Shown one piece after another: positions 21,618 through 33,552 of a stretch of 64,000 nucleotides of DNA; position 1 is the stretch's first letter, and each line of letters starts with the position of its first letter. The position numbers and the translations under genes were made by a program. The notes below the pieces were generated by a model. That model was not told where the DNA came from. It was given only the letters and a program-made list of their open reading frames with translations, and did no database searches. This DNA comes from Telopea speciosissima. Lineage: Eukaryota > Streptophyta > Magnoliopsida > Proteales > Proteaceae. Location: the NCBI RefSeq assembly GCF_018873765.1, contig NC_057925.1, positions 61,826,970 through 61,890,969 on the forward strand, given 5' to 3'.

Positions 21618-22904
21618 ATGATCTTGACCAGTTCAGCTCTCTATTTTCTACCGAATCTTCGTTCAGCCCTTACCCGTGAGACCAGCAAGCTTCACCTTCA
21701 CCAACAGCTCCAATGGCGGGGACTGGTGAAGGTGAGACTGAAATGGGTGAAGAACAAAGGCCTCGATCACATTATAGACAGAGAGACCGATCTCAAAGCT
21801 GCTTCTCTCCTCAAAGATGCAATCAAACGATCACCCACAGGTTTCATCACCGCCAGGTCTCTCTCCGACTGGCAGAAGCACCTCGGCCTTACCGTTCCCG
21901 TCCTCCGCTTCATCCGCAGGTACCCAACTCTCTTCTATGAATTCCCTCATTCTCGCTATGCCAGCCTCCCTTGCTTTCGTCTTACCGACACAGCTCTGCG
22001 GCTGGACACCCAAGAACAGATTATACATCAAGCCCAAGAGGCCGATACCGTCGAAAGGCTCACTAGGGTCCTAATGATGTTAAAAAGCAAGGCCATTCCT
22101 TTCAAATCGCTCCTCCATTTGAAATGGGATCTTGGTTTGCCTGACAGTTTCGCCACCACTATAATTCCCAAATACCCAGATCATTTTCGTATCGTTGAGT
22201 CACAGAACGGGCTTTCGTGCTTCACCCTTGCGCAATGGAGAGACGAATATGCGGTGTCCGCATTGCAAAAGAACAATGAAAATGCCGAATTCGGTGACGC
22301 GTATCGGCAATTTAAGAGGGGTACAACGGCGTTGGCATTCCCAATGAGTTTCCCAAGGGGATACGGCGCCCAGAATAAGGTGAAGGCTTGGATGGAAAAT
22401 TTTCAAAAGCTGCCTTACATTTCACCATACGAGGACTCTTCACAGATCGACCCAAGTAGTGATCTTATGGAGAAACGGGTTGTCGGGGTTTTGCATGAGC
22501 TGTTGAGATTGACTATTCACAAGAAGACTAAGAGGAACTACTTCAGGCCCTTGAGACAGGAGCTGAATCTACCTCATAGGTTTACACGGATTTTTACGAG
22601 ATACCCAGGGATATTTTATCTCTCTTTGAAATGTAAAACGACGACCGTGGCACTAAAAGAAGGGTATAGGAGAGGGAAGTTAGCAGACCCACATCCCCTT
22701 GCCCGAATTAGGGACAAGTACTACCATGTCATGAGGACTGGGGTGCTCTATCGGGCTACAGGTGTGAACTTGATACCAGAAAAGGAGGGTCTGGTTAATC
22801 CGGAAGAGGTTGAAATAAAAGAATCAGACCCGGAGGAGGAAGGTGTTGAGACAAGCGATGAATGCTATGAGGAGGACATCTCAGAGGATTCTGAGGATGA
22901 ATAG
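21618..22904 (+). CDS. WTF9: PORR-domain organellar RNA-binding protein, WHAT'S THIS FACTOR 9 type
   Basis: PORR proteins bind organellar RNA and promote group II intron splicing; Arabidopsis WTF9 acts in mitochondria on rpl2 and ccmFC introns. The single uninterrupted frame of 428 residues is typical of the family. The N-terminus is rich in Arg, Ser and Leu with few acidic residues, as in mitochondrial presequences. The PORR domain spans about residues 40-375: VRLKWVKNKGLDHIIDRETD, LKAASLLKDAIKRSPTGFIT, DWQKHLGLTVPVLRFIRRYP, LFYEFPHSRYASLPCFRLT, KWDLGLPD, TALAFPMSFPRGYG, KTKRNYFRPLRQELNLPHRF, TRIFTRYPGIFYLSLKCKT, YYHVMRTGVLYR. The C-terminal 40 residues are strongly acidic. The ATG at 21618 follows a TATA box at the expected distance. 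Orthology to WTF9 rather than another PORR protein is inferred from remembered family motifs. Confidence 0.92.
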   Translation: MILTSSALYFLPNLRSALTRETSKLHLHQQLQWRGLVKVRLKWVKNKGLDHIIDRETDLKAASLLKDAIKRSPTGFITARSLSDWQKHLGLTVPVLRFIRRYPTLFYEFPHSRYASLPCFRLTDTALRLDTQEQIIHQAQEADTVERLTRVLMMLKSKAIPFKSLLHLKWDLGLPDSFATTIIPKYPDHFRIVESQNGLSCFTLAQWRDEYAVSALQKNNENAEFGDAYRQFKRGTTALAFPMSFPRGYGAQNKVKAWMENFQKLPYISPYEDSSQIDPSSDLMEKRVVGVLHELLRLTIHKKTKRNYFRPLRQELNLPHRFTRIFTRYPGIFYLSLKCKTTTVALKEGYRRGKLADPHPLARIRDKYYHVMRTGVLYRATGVNLIPEKEGLVNPEEVEIKESDPEEEGVETSDECYEEDISEDSEDE

Positions 22905-24263
22905 CACAATTATCTGAAAGTGTTTCACAAGGACAGCTTCTTCCTGTGGTAAGGATTAGCATGCCAGTGTATCTTCTATACATACAAAGATGCATGAATG
23001 AGTTGCATATCTTGAAAGATTGCGGTTCTTAAGTTGCATATTGAATGAAATTCTTGTCTGCTAATTATTTGTGTTGGTCAATCAATTTCTCTCTTCTTTT
23101 CACATACTTCAGCTAATGGTGATTTTATTCCTTTTTGTTTCTATATATTGTCACAATTTTCTCTTACACTTTTTAGTTACTGATGGGTTTAGTTGCTTAT
23201 ATGAATGGAAATGGGAATACCATCAAATAGAAGAAATTGAAATGTTAATAAGAGATGCAAAATGTAGTTTTCATTAAATTATTACATTTCTTGTGTTTAT
23301 ATATCTTTTTTAATTTCTATGAAATTTTAAGACATCTATAGATGCTTTTCTTCATATAGCTGTTTATATGTTGGAAGATCAATTTACTTTTCTACATCTG
23401 CTTTATAAGTTGGACTCTAAAATATTTCATCAACTTATATGGTCAAAATTGGAATGTTCAGGGTCATGACTGTCCAATTGATTAATACCAGTTATCTTCA
23501 TAAATATAAAAGGAAAAAAGAGGGACAATTACACTCTAGGCATTGCATATGCAATTTGTAGGGTATTGTTAAATTATGGAAAAAGGTGCACACATACGTG
23601 TTTATGAAGCCATGCTGTACAGTCAGTGTGATGTTGTAATATCATCTTAAATCACATTTAGCAAAACAAAAGAATCCGATGTTGTTTCTATATGCTTACA
23701 TAAACTATTTCATACAGTTGTTGGCAAGTGTCTATTTCAAAATTGAGGCAACTCATCTTATAGAAGTCCTTGTTATAGATCTTGGATAGAGTTAGGTTTT
23801 AGTGTTAAAGTTAGATATAAGATGTATTTAGATACCTTTGTGGAAGTGATGCAGTAGCCCTTGACTGGTTGGACAAGCATGAGTGCATGACCAAGTTTGG
23901 AAACCCTAACCCAGATAGAACCAGCTCAACCTGGGTTTTTTTTTATCCAATAAGAATTGGTAGTAGTTTAGTTAGTCTTTATGTCTTTTAATCATGTTTT
24001 GTTGAATTGGATACGTAGGAATAGGAGATAGAGTTTGATTGCAAGTTAGTTTCAGTTTTACATTCATTCAGATTAGGCTAATTTTGATTTTATTTTATTT
24101 ATACCTTGTAACCATCGTTGAGAGAGAAATTAGAATGAATGAAATTTTGAGTTTGCTTGAGCAGCTTGCGTGTCCTTGTGGTTAGTGTTTTCTCTTCTCT
24201 CCCCGCAACTCTGAGTTCCCATCTCATCTTCCCGTTCTCTAAGCGGCCCTTCACCAGGAAGGG
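22905..24263. other. Spacer downstream of the WTF9-type gene
   Basis: AT-rich. The first 150-200 bp should be the 3' UTR. The stretch 24060-24263 (ATACCTTGTAACCATC, GAGAGAGAAATTAGAATGAA, then a CT-rich end) resembles the 3' part of a copia LTR, but no partner LTR, PBS or coding domain is seen. No gene is supported. Confidence 0.45.
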
Positions 24264-24272
24264 TTCTGAATT

Positions 24273-24427
24273 AGAGGCGGACCTTGGTTCAACGGTAAGG
24301 TTGCTCCATTGCGACCTAGTTATCTCGGGCTCGAGTTGGGAGACAGTCTCTCCGCAAAGCAGGGGTAAGACTGCGTACATTATGACCCTCCCCAGTCCCC
24401 ACAGTGGCGGGAGCCTCGTGCAAAAGA
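24273..24427 (+). mobile_element. Au SINE with 9-bp TSD
   Basis: Starts GGTTCAACGGTAAGG (A box), has B-box region GGGCTCGAGTT, body CAGTCTCTCCGCAAAGCAGG and end GCGGGAGCCTCGTGCA. Flanked by TTCTGAATT at 24264-24272 and 24428-24436. It appears inserted into an older LTR-like repeat. Confidence 0.88.
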
Positions 24428-24740
24428 TTCTGAATTGAACAGTAAATACTTTGGAAAGTTAGGTGTGGCTGGACCTTTTTGTTTTTGGTTCAATTTCTAC
24501 TAGTTTAGCTTTGATTTAACCCTGATATAAAAAATTGACTAAAGAAACAAATTTTTAGGTATTAAAATCTAGAAAGAAGATGGAGTAAATGTCTGAACCA
24601 ACCAGTCTTGACTTGATGCTACGACACATTCTTTATACAGGGCAGGTTAGTTTTGGGGACCAATGGGTTTCTACATGTTCGATCAACTCTATCCCTATTC
24701 ACTAGCCAGTTTTCAACCAAGGGTTCTCTACCGGCTTGCG

Positions 24741-24915
24741 TGGATATGGAGCAATGGTAGAAGGTTTGGGCTGCCATGACAAATGCCCAGGTTCGAGTCT
24801 TGAGGGCAACCACTTTGCACAAAAGTGGCAAAGGTTAGGACCAACTCCAAACTCACCCCACCCAGGACCTTGTATAGGCGGGACCAGACTGGGTAATTGC
24901 CCTTTTATATGGTCT
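24741..24915 (+). mobile_element. tRNA-derived SINE-like repeat, not Au family
   Basis: An A-box-like AGCAATGGTAGAAGG at 24750 and a good B box GGTTCGAGTCT at 24790, 40 bp apart, are followed by a non-tRNA body (CCCACCCAGGACC, GGCGGGACCAGACTGGG). The spacing and single copy fit a tRNA-derived SINE. No clear TSD was found and the right border is approximate. Confidence 0.55.
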
Positions 24916-24958
24916 CATTTTGTTAAACTTATGTTTGAAATGAAGATATTTTTTATTT

Positions 24959-26180
24959 GGGGGAATTTCTTAGATCTGCTAAATTTAAAAAAGATTTACA
25001 AAAATAGTAGCTATAAATTATGTTCCACAAACACAAGTTACAATTTTGAAAAGATTTACCAAATTCCCGTATGAGTAAAAATAGCTAAAGGAATAACCTA
25101 AAATATCCCCAGCTTCTTCTTTCCCTCTCCTTCATTCTTCTTCTCCCCCTCTTCCTCCTCCAATAAAGGAACACCACCGCACTCCCTCCTCCCTGAAACA
25201 CCGCCCCACCTTCCTCTCTGAAATCTGCCCCGTTCCACCACCACTGCCACCCCGTCCCTCCCCTGCAAACCCGCCCCACCATACTTTTAAATGAATCGTT
25301 TCCTCTGTACATTTCGCCCATAATAATGAAATTTTGATGATTAGTGTTTATAGGTCTTCCTCTTAATTGCTTCAAGGTATTAGAGAGTTGTTAAAGATTT
25401 GCTTATATATTCTTGCCTTAACAGGGAAGATCTCATCCTCTGCTAGAAAAAATTTCGATAAGATATTCCTCTTTTTTTCTGTAATTGAGGGAGGGGGGGT
25501 TTATCTCTTGCTGATGATTTGAATGACGACTTTGAAGCTGTGATTATGAAATCTATCAGTTTCGACAACTTAATCACAACACTATGATTCTTTATTTTCC
25601 ATGGTCGAAATTTTGAACCCAAAATACAAAATTCCCTTGGCTCCGGAAGGATGCTCTTAGAAGGGTCGGTTGGCTTTAAAACTTCACAAATAGAAACCAT
25701 GATTTCAATAAAGGCACACCTTCCCAGGGAAGGAAACTAAATCCATAAAGAGAGAGAGAAAGAGATTGTGGTTTCTTAATTTATTATATTCCTAGCTGTG
25801 TGGTTTTTCCCCTTTTATTGAATGATTTATTAAGGAAGGGGAACATGGTGGGGCGGGTTTGCAGGGGAAGGAGGAGGTATGGGGAGGAGAGCGGGAGAGG
25901 GAGAGAGGGGGTGGATGGCGGTGGTGGTGCGGGGCAGATTTGCAGGGAGGGGGAGGGAAGACGAAGAGGGAGTACGGAGGTGTTCCCTAATCAGAGGAGG
26001 AAGAAAAGGAGAGAGAGAGAAGGAAGTTGGGGGTATTTTAGGTTATTCCTTTAGCTATTTTTACTCATAGGCTGATTCAGTAAATCTTTTCAACATTGTA
26101 CCTTGTGATGGTAAAACATAATTTATACCTACTATTTTTGTAAATCTTTTTATAATCTAGTAGATCTAGGCAATTCTTCC
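24959..26180. mobile_element. Long-TIR MULE-like element 2 (non-autonomous)
   Basis: About 320-bp imperfect terminal inverted repeats (24959-25281 and about 25838-26180). They share TTAGATCTGCTA/CTAGATCTACTA ends, AAAAGATTTACAAAAATAGT, GAGTAAAAATAGCTAAAGGA, ATAACCTAAAATA and CCTGCAAACCCGCCCCACCA. TTTTTTATTT flanks both ends (24949-24958 and 26181-26190), a 10-bp TSD. The inner TIR parts are CT-rich. The 550-bp interior has one 85-codon minus frame (25443-25700; PEPREFCILGSKFRPWKIKN) that may be a captured gene piece, but I do not recognise it. No transposase. Confidence 0.8.
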
Positions 26181-26192
26181 TTTTTTATTTTA

Positions 26193-27848
26193 GGGAAAAT
26201 TACTTGTACACCCCCTATACTATGGCCCGAATGCTTGATAAACCCGACTTTTCAAACAATTACTTGAACCCCATGTAACCTGACGGTGTTAGTCTTCTGT
26301 TAGTGGTCGAATGGAAAAGTCCATTTTACCCTTATATGTTATTCAATGGAAACTTGTGATGTTAAAATGACCAACCTACTCTTTAAAGGTTTTAACCTAA
26401 AAAACCCCAAATCAATTCAATCCATTGCCGGCGAAGGTGAAGGTGAAGAAGACGACTGAAATTTCTGGCAAGGCTCACCGCTGCAACTCCCTGACAAAGG
26501 TATGTCTCACCGCTGAAATTTCCGACGAAGGCTCACCGATTCAACACATGTCTATTGTACTGGTGCATAGCATGGGATTCACTTCTCTTATCCTTAATAG
26601 CATCCATGGTCAAACTCAATGGAAGTCTGGTCTGATTCAAGGTCTGTTTACTCTCCCTCACCAGTCCGTGCACCCCCAGTTGGAGGCGGTGGAACTCAGC
26701 GCTAACAGATTGACGGGAGCTGTGCAAGGTTGGTTCTTTCCAATGCTATCGGCAGTTTCTCTGAGGTACAACAGATTTCGTGGTCCAATTCCCTGCAGAT
26801 TTTTTATCACTGTGTTTGTTGGCTTTATGTGGAAATGGGGAACAGCAATTGGAAAGTGGGCATGTGGTTGTTATCAAGTGGCCGTGGGTAATAGATTTGT
26901 AAGATTCTAAACCCGCTGTTTTCTTTTTCTGTCTCCCTTCTAAAGGTTTCTCTCTTTTCTTATTGGCTTCTTTGCTTCATCCTTTTTCCTATGCTCATGG
27001 AGCCCATCAGCCTTCCCTAAAATATCATGGATTTTTCTGTTGTTTCTATTCGGATCTGAGTTTCATCATCTTCTTCGTCCCTTTTCTTCACATCTTCATT
27101 AATCCTTTTGTGTTGTGCTAATTAATTAATTAATTAACCCCTGTTTCTTCTCATTCTTCTGTTGCTGCTGCAACATTAATCCGAATGGAAATGCCACCAC
27201 TGCTTCTGTTAATCCTACCGAGACAGATCTTCGGTAGGGGACAAAGCAGATTGATCTTTTTTGTTCTTGTTTACATAACGAAGATACCTGTGATTAATTG
27301 TCTCTCACTTGCAAGTTGCAACCAGCATCAGGGCCCTCCATGGTCATTTTCAAACTCTTGGGCTTCTGCTATCTGTGCTTCTCTGGTTTTTAAGTGATGA
27401 TGGTCGAAGTAGTTGCAGGTTGGAGGGGAAAACAGAGAAGGAAAGAAATGTGGGAAGGGTTGGGGGTTTTTTAATGGCCGGCGGTAGGATCACAAAGGTT
27501 GAGGGTTCCATACTTCCATTCAAGGCTTGCTTCGTCTTCTCCGTCGACTGCAAATCACGATAGCAGCAGCAGCAGAGTGGAGGGTGGAGGGATTGTTCAA
27601 CGATGAAAAGGAAGGTACCCTTTACTATGACCAAAGGGTAAATGGGTCACTTCACTACCCTTAATGGGTAATTTTGGGCATTTAGAATTTTTTTAACCCA
27701 TTACATCATCACTAAACAGTGACTGACTAACGGACAGTGGCTACTTGTAAGAAATCGTAAAATGCAGGGGGTGTTCAAGTAATTGTTTAAAAAGTTGGGG
27801 TATCAAGCAATCAGGCCACTGTACAGGGGGTGTACGAGTACTTTTCCC
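26193..27848. mobile_element. Pack-MULE-like element 3 with a captured LRR fragment
   Basis: A 1656-bp element flanked by a perfect 9-bp TSD TTTATTTTA (26184-26192 and 27849-27857). Inverted ends share GGGAAAA.TACT.GTACACC, GCTTGATA, AAACAATTACTTGAAC, with about 120 bp of recognisable TIR. No transposase. The interior contains a leucine-rich-repeat coding fragment near 26660-26800 and unassigned sequence to 27640. The left end starts 12 bp after the right end of element 2. Confidence 0.85.
26425..26910 (+). pseudogene. Open frame with captured leucine-rich-repeat fragment
   Basis: A 161-codon frame starting at a non-ATG codon within MULE element 3. Its centre reads HPQLEAVELSANRLTGAV, then FPMLSAVSLRYNRFRGPIP, two plant-type extracellular LRR units (L..L.L..N.L.G..P) like those of receptor-like kinases or LRR proteins. 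Sequences before and after show no domain, so the frame is most likely a fusion of a host fragment with transposon sequence. Confidence 0.55.
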
Positions 27849-28194
27849 TTTATTTTATAACTTGCTCCTTGCGAGTCAAAGAAAATAAAACTTTCGTTTT
27901 CCATATATCCCACCCCCCTTAAAATTACATCTTAGAGGAAGGAAATCCTATAGTTTACATCTAAACCTCCCTTTGTATATGCACACCTTAGGCGCCGAGG
28001 CAACAAGGTGTCTGCCTGGGCTCGCCTTGGCACGATGGTACTATGTTCACTACCATATGTGGTATCAACATCATATGACCTTAGTTTGTTCTGAAGTTAC
28101 TAATCCCTCATATTTTAGATATAACTCCTTGTATGTAAGTGAATTTATAAAAGGTTCAATTATGTCTAATCATCTTATATGACTTACAACTCAT

Positions 28195-28540
28195 CTTGAT
28201 TCTTTTGTTTCATGGTATAATGAAATTAAGACTCAATTTGATGCTTCTGTTAAAATTTTTCGATCTGATAATGCCCTTGAATGCACACAACGTGAGATAT
28301 TTGATTTTTGTTCTACTCATGGTATGCTCCATCAAACGAGTTGTCGAATACACCTCAATAAAATGGGGCCGTTGAATGAAAAAAACAAACACTTATTGGA
28401 GATTGCCCAGTCTATAATGATTCATATGCATGCTCCCAAACATTTTTGGTGTGATGCAGTTCTCACCGCCTATTATTGATTAACTGAAAAAATCCCTCTT
28501 CTGTACTAGGTAACCATTCCCCTTTTTCTGTTTCCTGGGG
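28195..28540 (+). pseudogene. Ty1/copia integrase fragment
   Basis: The + frame gives SWYNEIKTQFDASVKIFRSD, NALECTQREIFDFCSTHGML, HQTSC and, after a frame change, KNKHLLEIAQSIMIHMHAPK, HFWCDAVLTAYY and a stop. This is the catalytic and downstream part of a copia integrase. It comes from a different lineage and the opposite strand to the nearby element at 29161-34403. No LTRs were found. Confidence 0.8.
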
Positions 28541-28699
28541 AGCGGGAATACTGTATTATTTATGTCACTTTGTTTTTAAAGAAGGGCTGGTAGAAGATTC
28601 CCTTACTAATCAGATGAGATAACCAGAAGATTTTATGATTTGCAATAATTAGGGGATGGGACTACAATGTACTTTCTAACAAGGAATTTTTTAAGTATG

Positions 28700-28870
28700 G
28701 AAAGATTTATGATGGAGTTCACTTAATGCTGGAAAGGGGACAAATATGTTTCTGGGATGATGTGCAACGGGGAGAGTTCTCTTCAGGATGCTTTACCAAG
28801 CATGTATCACCAACAGCAGACAAAGGAGCTATTGTGAGTGCCAGTCTTTTAAGTTTTGCTGCATCAAAGA
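28700..28870 (+). pseudogene. LINE relic (reverse transcriptase zinc-binding region)
   Basis: Frames around 28735-28860 give CFWDDVQRGEFSSGCFTKHV and SPTADKGAIVSASLL, resembling the FWxDxW-type segment of plant L1 LINE reverse transcriptases. The piece is short and degraded. Confidence 0.5.
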
Positions 28871-29160
28871 GCAGATTTCTTTGAACCATTTGTTCAGAAG
28901 AAAGTAAATGGTTGGGAGGTCAAAGTATGGCTTACCCCTTGGGAACAGTGAAAGAGATCCAACTAAACTCAAATGAAGTGGACCAAAGAATTTTTAGATG
29001 GGAGAAAGAAGATTCTTTTCTGTGACTTCTTTTCTACTTGGCTTACAGTAGGGATCCTGTGCCACCTTTCCTCACTAAGGTGGGGGCCAATGCCTTGAGC
29101 TCTCACCATATATTACATTTTAGACTGTATTTACAGTTACATAAGTCATATATATTATAC

Positions 29161-29345
29161 TGTTAGCAAGACAGACATTAAGAGAATGGATTAAGTGAGT
29201 TGTTTGTTCACTCAGCCCTTTCATTTATATCTTTCAATAATAAGGCTGAATTACAAAAATACCCTGTACAGCCGACTATGCTAATAACAGGGAATAAACA
29301 AGTGAAAAAACAAAAAATACCCTTATAGGGTTACATAACTCAACA
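29161..29345 (-). repeat. 3' LTR of the copia element
   Basis: 185 bp, TGTT..AACA ends on either strand, paired with 34219-34403. It is the left copy on the + strand. Confidence 0.95.
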
Positions 29346-32300
29346 CTCCCCCTCAAGTTGGAGCATATATCACACATGCCCAACTTGACTAGACTAGGAT
29401 GAAATAACTTTCCACTTAGGCCTTTAGTGAAGACATCAGCAAGTTGATCATCAAACTTCACAAAAGATAAACAAATCTGCCCACTTTCTAACTTCTCCTT
29501 GATGAAGTGTCTGGCGATCTCCACATGCTTGGTACGATCATGTTGCACTGGATTGTGGGCAATGTTGATTGTTGCTTTGTTGTCACAATACAACATCATT
29601 GAAAGATGAACAGAACCACTAAAATCCTGGAGTAAACTCTGAAGCCACAACAACTCACATATGCCCTGGGCCATGGCATGGAATTCGGCTTCAGCACTGG
29701 ACCTTGCCACCACATTTTGCTTTTTACTTCGCTATGTGACAAGGTTACCTCCCACAAAAGTACAATAACCTGAAGTGGATTTCCTGTCAGAGTTACCACC
29801 CCAGTCAGCATTTATGTACGCCTCAATGCGAAGATGATCATGCGGAGATAGGAGAATCCCTTTTCCTGGAACTGACTTCAAGTAATGAAGAATACGAAGA
29901 ACAACAGTCATATGTGTGGAGTAGGGATCATGCATGAACTGACTGACCAAGCTTAAGGCAAATGCAATGTTCGGTCTAATGTGGGAGAGATAGATTAGTT
30001 TTCCTACCAACCGTTGATATCGCCATCCTTCTCTTGCAGACGAGTAGTAGCTTCCAAAGGAGTGTTACATGGATGACATCCTAACAAACCAGTCTTTGAG
30101 AGTAGGTTTAGAACATATTTCCTTTTGGAGAGAAAAATGTCTTTGGGAGAATGGACAACTTCAATCCCAAAGAAGTACCTGAGCTGTCCTAAGTTTTTTA
30201 TTTCAAAATCTCGACCCAGGAAGGTCTTCAGGTGGGAAACTTCAGCTGAATCATTACCAGTCACAATTATGTCATCGACATAGAATATAAGAAGAGTGAC
30301 CTTATCCCCTTTTCGTTTGATGAATAAGGTGTGACCAGCCCTAGGGGATTACTTCAGCCCATATAATGCCCGCTTCAGCCTGCAAACCTTCCCATCAGTC
30401 TTGTCATAAGAGAAACTTGAAGGAACCTCCATGTAAACCTCCTCTTCCAGCTCTCCTCCATGTAAACCTCCTCTTCCAGCTCTCCATGGAGGAATGCATT
30501 TTTTACATCCAATTGCTGCAAATCCCAGCCTAGATTGACAACATATGACAGTAAAACCCGAACAGTAATCAGCTTTGCAACTGGAGCAAACATCTCCTGA
30601 TAGTCATTCCCATAGGCCTAAGTAAAGCCTTTGGCCACAAGTCTGGCCTTAAATCTGTCCACAGTTCCGTCTGGCTTCTGCTTGACAACAAATACCCATT
30701 TACAACCAACTGGTTTCTTGCCCGAAAGAAGAACCACCAGCTCCTACGTCTCATTTTTTGATAAGGCCATCATCTCTTCCATCATGGCTGCTTTCCACTT
30801 TGGATCTGCAATTGCCTCCTGCCATTTTTGAGGAATAGAAATAGAGGAAAGAGAGGATACAAATGCACGATAGGAAGGAGACAAAGCATCATAGGAAACA
30901 AAATTGGAAATGGGATGTTGGGTGCAAGACCTAATGCCTTTGTGGGTAGCAATAGGTAAATCAAGAGACGGATCCTTACCAGGTGGTGTAGTGGAGTCTG
31001 GATCTGGATCAAGTTCTGATGATTGGAGAAGTGGTACAGTAGTGGTAGTCTCAACTTGCTCTTTGTGCTTCTGGGTATAGACTTGATCAATAGGAATCTG
31101 ACTTACAGGTCTACGCTCCCCCTGAATAGGAGTCATACAGGAGACTGAGGTGGGAGGTACTGGAGAAGAAGGCTCCCCCTGAATAGGAGCCGGTAGAAGA
31201 GAAGACACATCTTTGAACCCTGGATCATGCTCCCCCTAAAGAGGTGGCTGGGAATAATATGCCAGGGATTCATGCAAGATAATATCCTTGGTAACAAATG
31301 TACACCGAGTGGGTGGATGATAACATTTGTAACCTTTCTGGATGGTGGAGTAGCCCAAGAAAATACACCGGATGCTCCGAGGATCGAGTTTGCCATGAAA
31401 TGATGGTTGCGAGCATAACAAATACAACCAAATATTTTTAGGGGAACTACAAAGGAGGAAGAGCCTTGAAGAAGGTCAACAGGGGCACGACCATCAAGAA
31501 CAGAAGTAGGCATGTGGTTGAGGAGGTAGGCAGCGGTGAGGATAGCATCACTTCAATGTTGAGGAGGAATCTGCCGTGCAAACATAATTGCCCGAGCCAC
31601 TTCCAGAAGGTGCCTATTTTTTCTTTCAGCTACTCCATTCTGGGCCGGTATGTCTTCACAGTTGGTCTGATGAAGGATGCCATTTTCAGCCAAATAATTT
31701 TGGAATTGACCTTCCATGTATTTCTTGCCATTATCACTCCGCAGAATTTTTAATGTGGCGTTGAATTGGGTCTGAACCATACGATGAAATAGCTGAAATC
31801 GAAAAACCTCACTCTTGTGTTGTATCATATACACCCAAGTGGTCCTAGTAAAGCAATCAATAAAGGAAACAAACCATCTATGGCCAGAAATGGAAAAACA
31901 ATGGGCAAGGCCCCGCACATCAGTATGAACTATAGCAAAGGGAGAAATACTTATTTTATTTAATGGAGAGTAAGTGGAACGCGTCTGTTTAGCCAAAACA
32001 CAAGCTTCACTTAAAAACTCATCCTTTATACAATCTTTAATTAACTGAGGAAGAGGAGGGTGACCAAGCCAACAATGCCATAGATGGAGATCCGAAGAAG
32101 TGGTTGAATGTAACTCATGAGTAAGGGATGGAGCTGACGGTGGACAAGTCTGACCCGTGTCGAGTATGTAGGGACCACCATGTACCTTACCACCCCCAAT
32201 CGTGTGACCTTTCACCAGATCCTGTATGACACAATGAGAGGGAAAGAAAGTTACTTTGCAGTTCAAATCTTTAGTTAGACTACTAATGGAAAGAAAATTG

Positions 32301-33552
32301 GTAGAAAAGGAAGGAACATGCAAAACAGAATTTAATGTAAGGGTAGAAGAGCAACAAATGAAACCCTTTCCATTAATAGGAGAAAGAGAACCATTAGCTA
32401 CTCGAACACTATCCTTGCCAGAAGATGGAGAACACTGGTGAAACACATGGGAAGAACCAGTCATATGGTCAGTGGCACTGGAGTCTATAATCCAAGGAAC
32501 AGAGACAGCTGATGCACAATGACTACCGACTGGAATACCTGAGGCAAACTGAGAACCAGAAGGGGCAGCAGGTGCAGATGCCCTGGTAGGTGCAGCAGAA
32601 GAGGCCTGTAGCATGTCACGGAAAGCCAAGAGTTCATCCCGAGTAAGCCCAATGTCAGTAGAGGGGGGCAGTAGCAGCGGCAACAGAAGATTCCGTAAGA
32701 TTGGCCTTAGTTTTGGACTTCACACGACCCCGTTGGGCCTCAAAATCAGTAGGCTTCCCATGTAACTTCCAGCATTGAGCCTTGGTGTGATAAGGTTTGT
32801 TGCAGTGTTCACACTTGACAGGCTCCTTGGAGGCAGCATTACCACCAACAGTAATGGTAATGGAAGTGGGGCTGGAAGTAATCTAGAGGGCAGACCTATC
32901 AACAGTAGGAGTATGTAACATCACAGCTCGACAAGTCTCCTCAGTAGAACTAAAGCAACGGACTGCTCTAGTGTAGGGAAGGGAGAGCCGCTCAGCACTT
33001 GCACGCGAATAGGGTCATACTCCACACTCAGACCTGCCAGGAAGTCGTATACACGAATTTTGTCGACGTGTTTTCTATAAGCAGCAATATCAGCAGGTGT
33101 AGAGGGCTGATAGTCGGAGTAATGATCCAATTGCTGCCACAAGCTTTTGAGGGCAGCATAGTACGCCAAAACAAACAGCTCCTTCTGAGTGGTGTCATGG
33201 GCCTTCTTGCGAATCTCATACACTTGAGCATCATTCCCAACGCATCCATAAGTCTCCTTGGCGGCACTCCAGATTTGATGGGCTGTCTCCAGAAACAAAA
33301 AATTGTCGGACAGATCTGGTTGCATAGAATGGACCAAATAGGACATCACCATAGTATCATGTGACATCCACTTCTCTTGCGAAGAATAAGGCCACGATCA
33401 GCAATGGTCAAGTAGGTAGTCCGAGACCACTTGAGGTAATTTGTGCCATCGAGTTTGATAGGAGCAGCCAAGGGCAGAAAATCTGTCTGGGACTGGCCAT
33501 CAAGCCCAAAGGTTGCAGAAGAAGAGTCTGAACCTGTCATTGGAGCAGCCAA
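29346..33552 (-). pseudogene. Degenerate copia gag-pol
   Basis: Pieces in minus-strand order: gag (33552-32921; KLDGTNYLKWSRTTYLTIAD); zinc knuckle near 32800, CEHCNKPYHTKAQC (C-x2-C-x4-H-x4-C); protease at about 32500 (WIIDSSATDHMTG, where active elements have DSGA); integrase (HCWLGHP, HTDVRGLAH, LRSDNGKKYMEGQF, PAQNGVAERKNRHLLEVARA); reverse transcriptase ([13 protein letters not shown] at about 30500; LYVDD near 30280; FLGRDFEIKNLGQLRYFFGI); RNase H (ADWGGNSDRKSTSGYC, SSAEAEFHAMAQGICEL, LYCDNKATINIAHNPV, HVEIARHFIKEKL). At least five frame breaks or stops are present, including a 29-bp tandem duplication at 30426-30483. Confidence 0.92.

Noticed and set aside
32999..33364. 121-codon plus-strand frame
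   Set aside because: It is the antisense of the copia gag.
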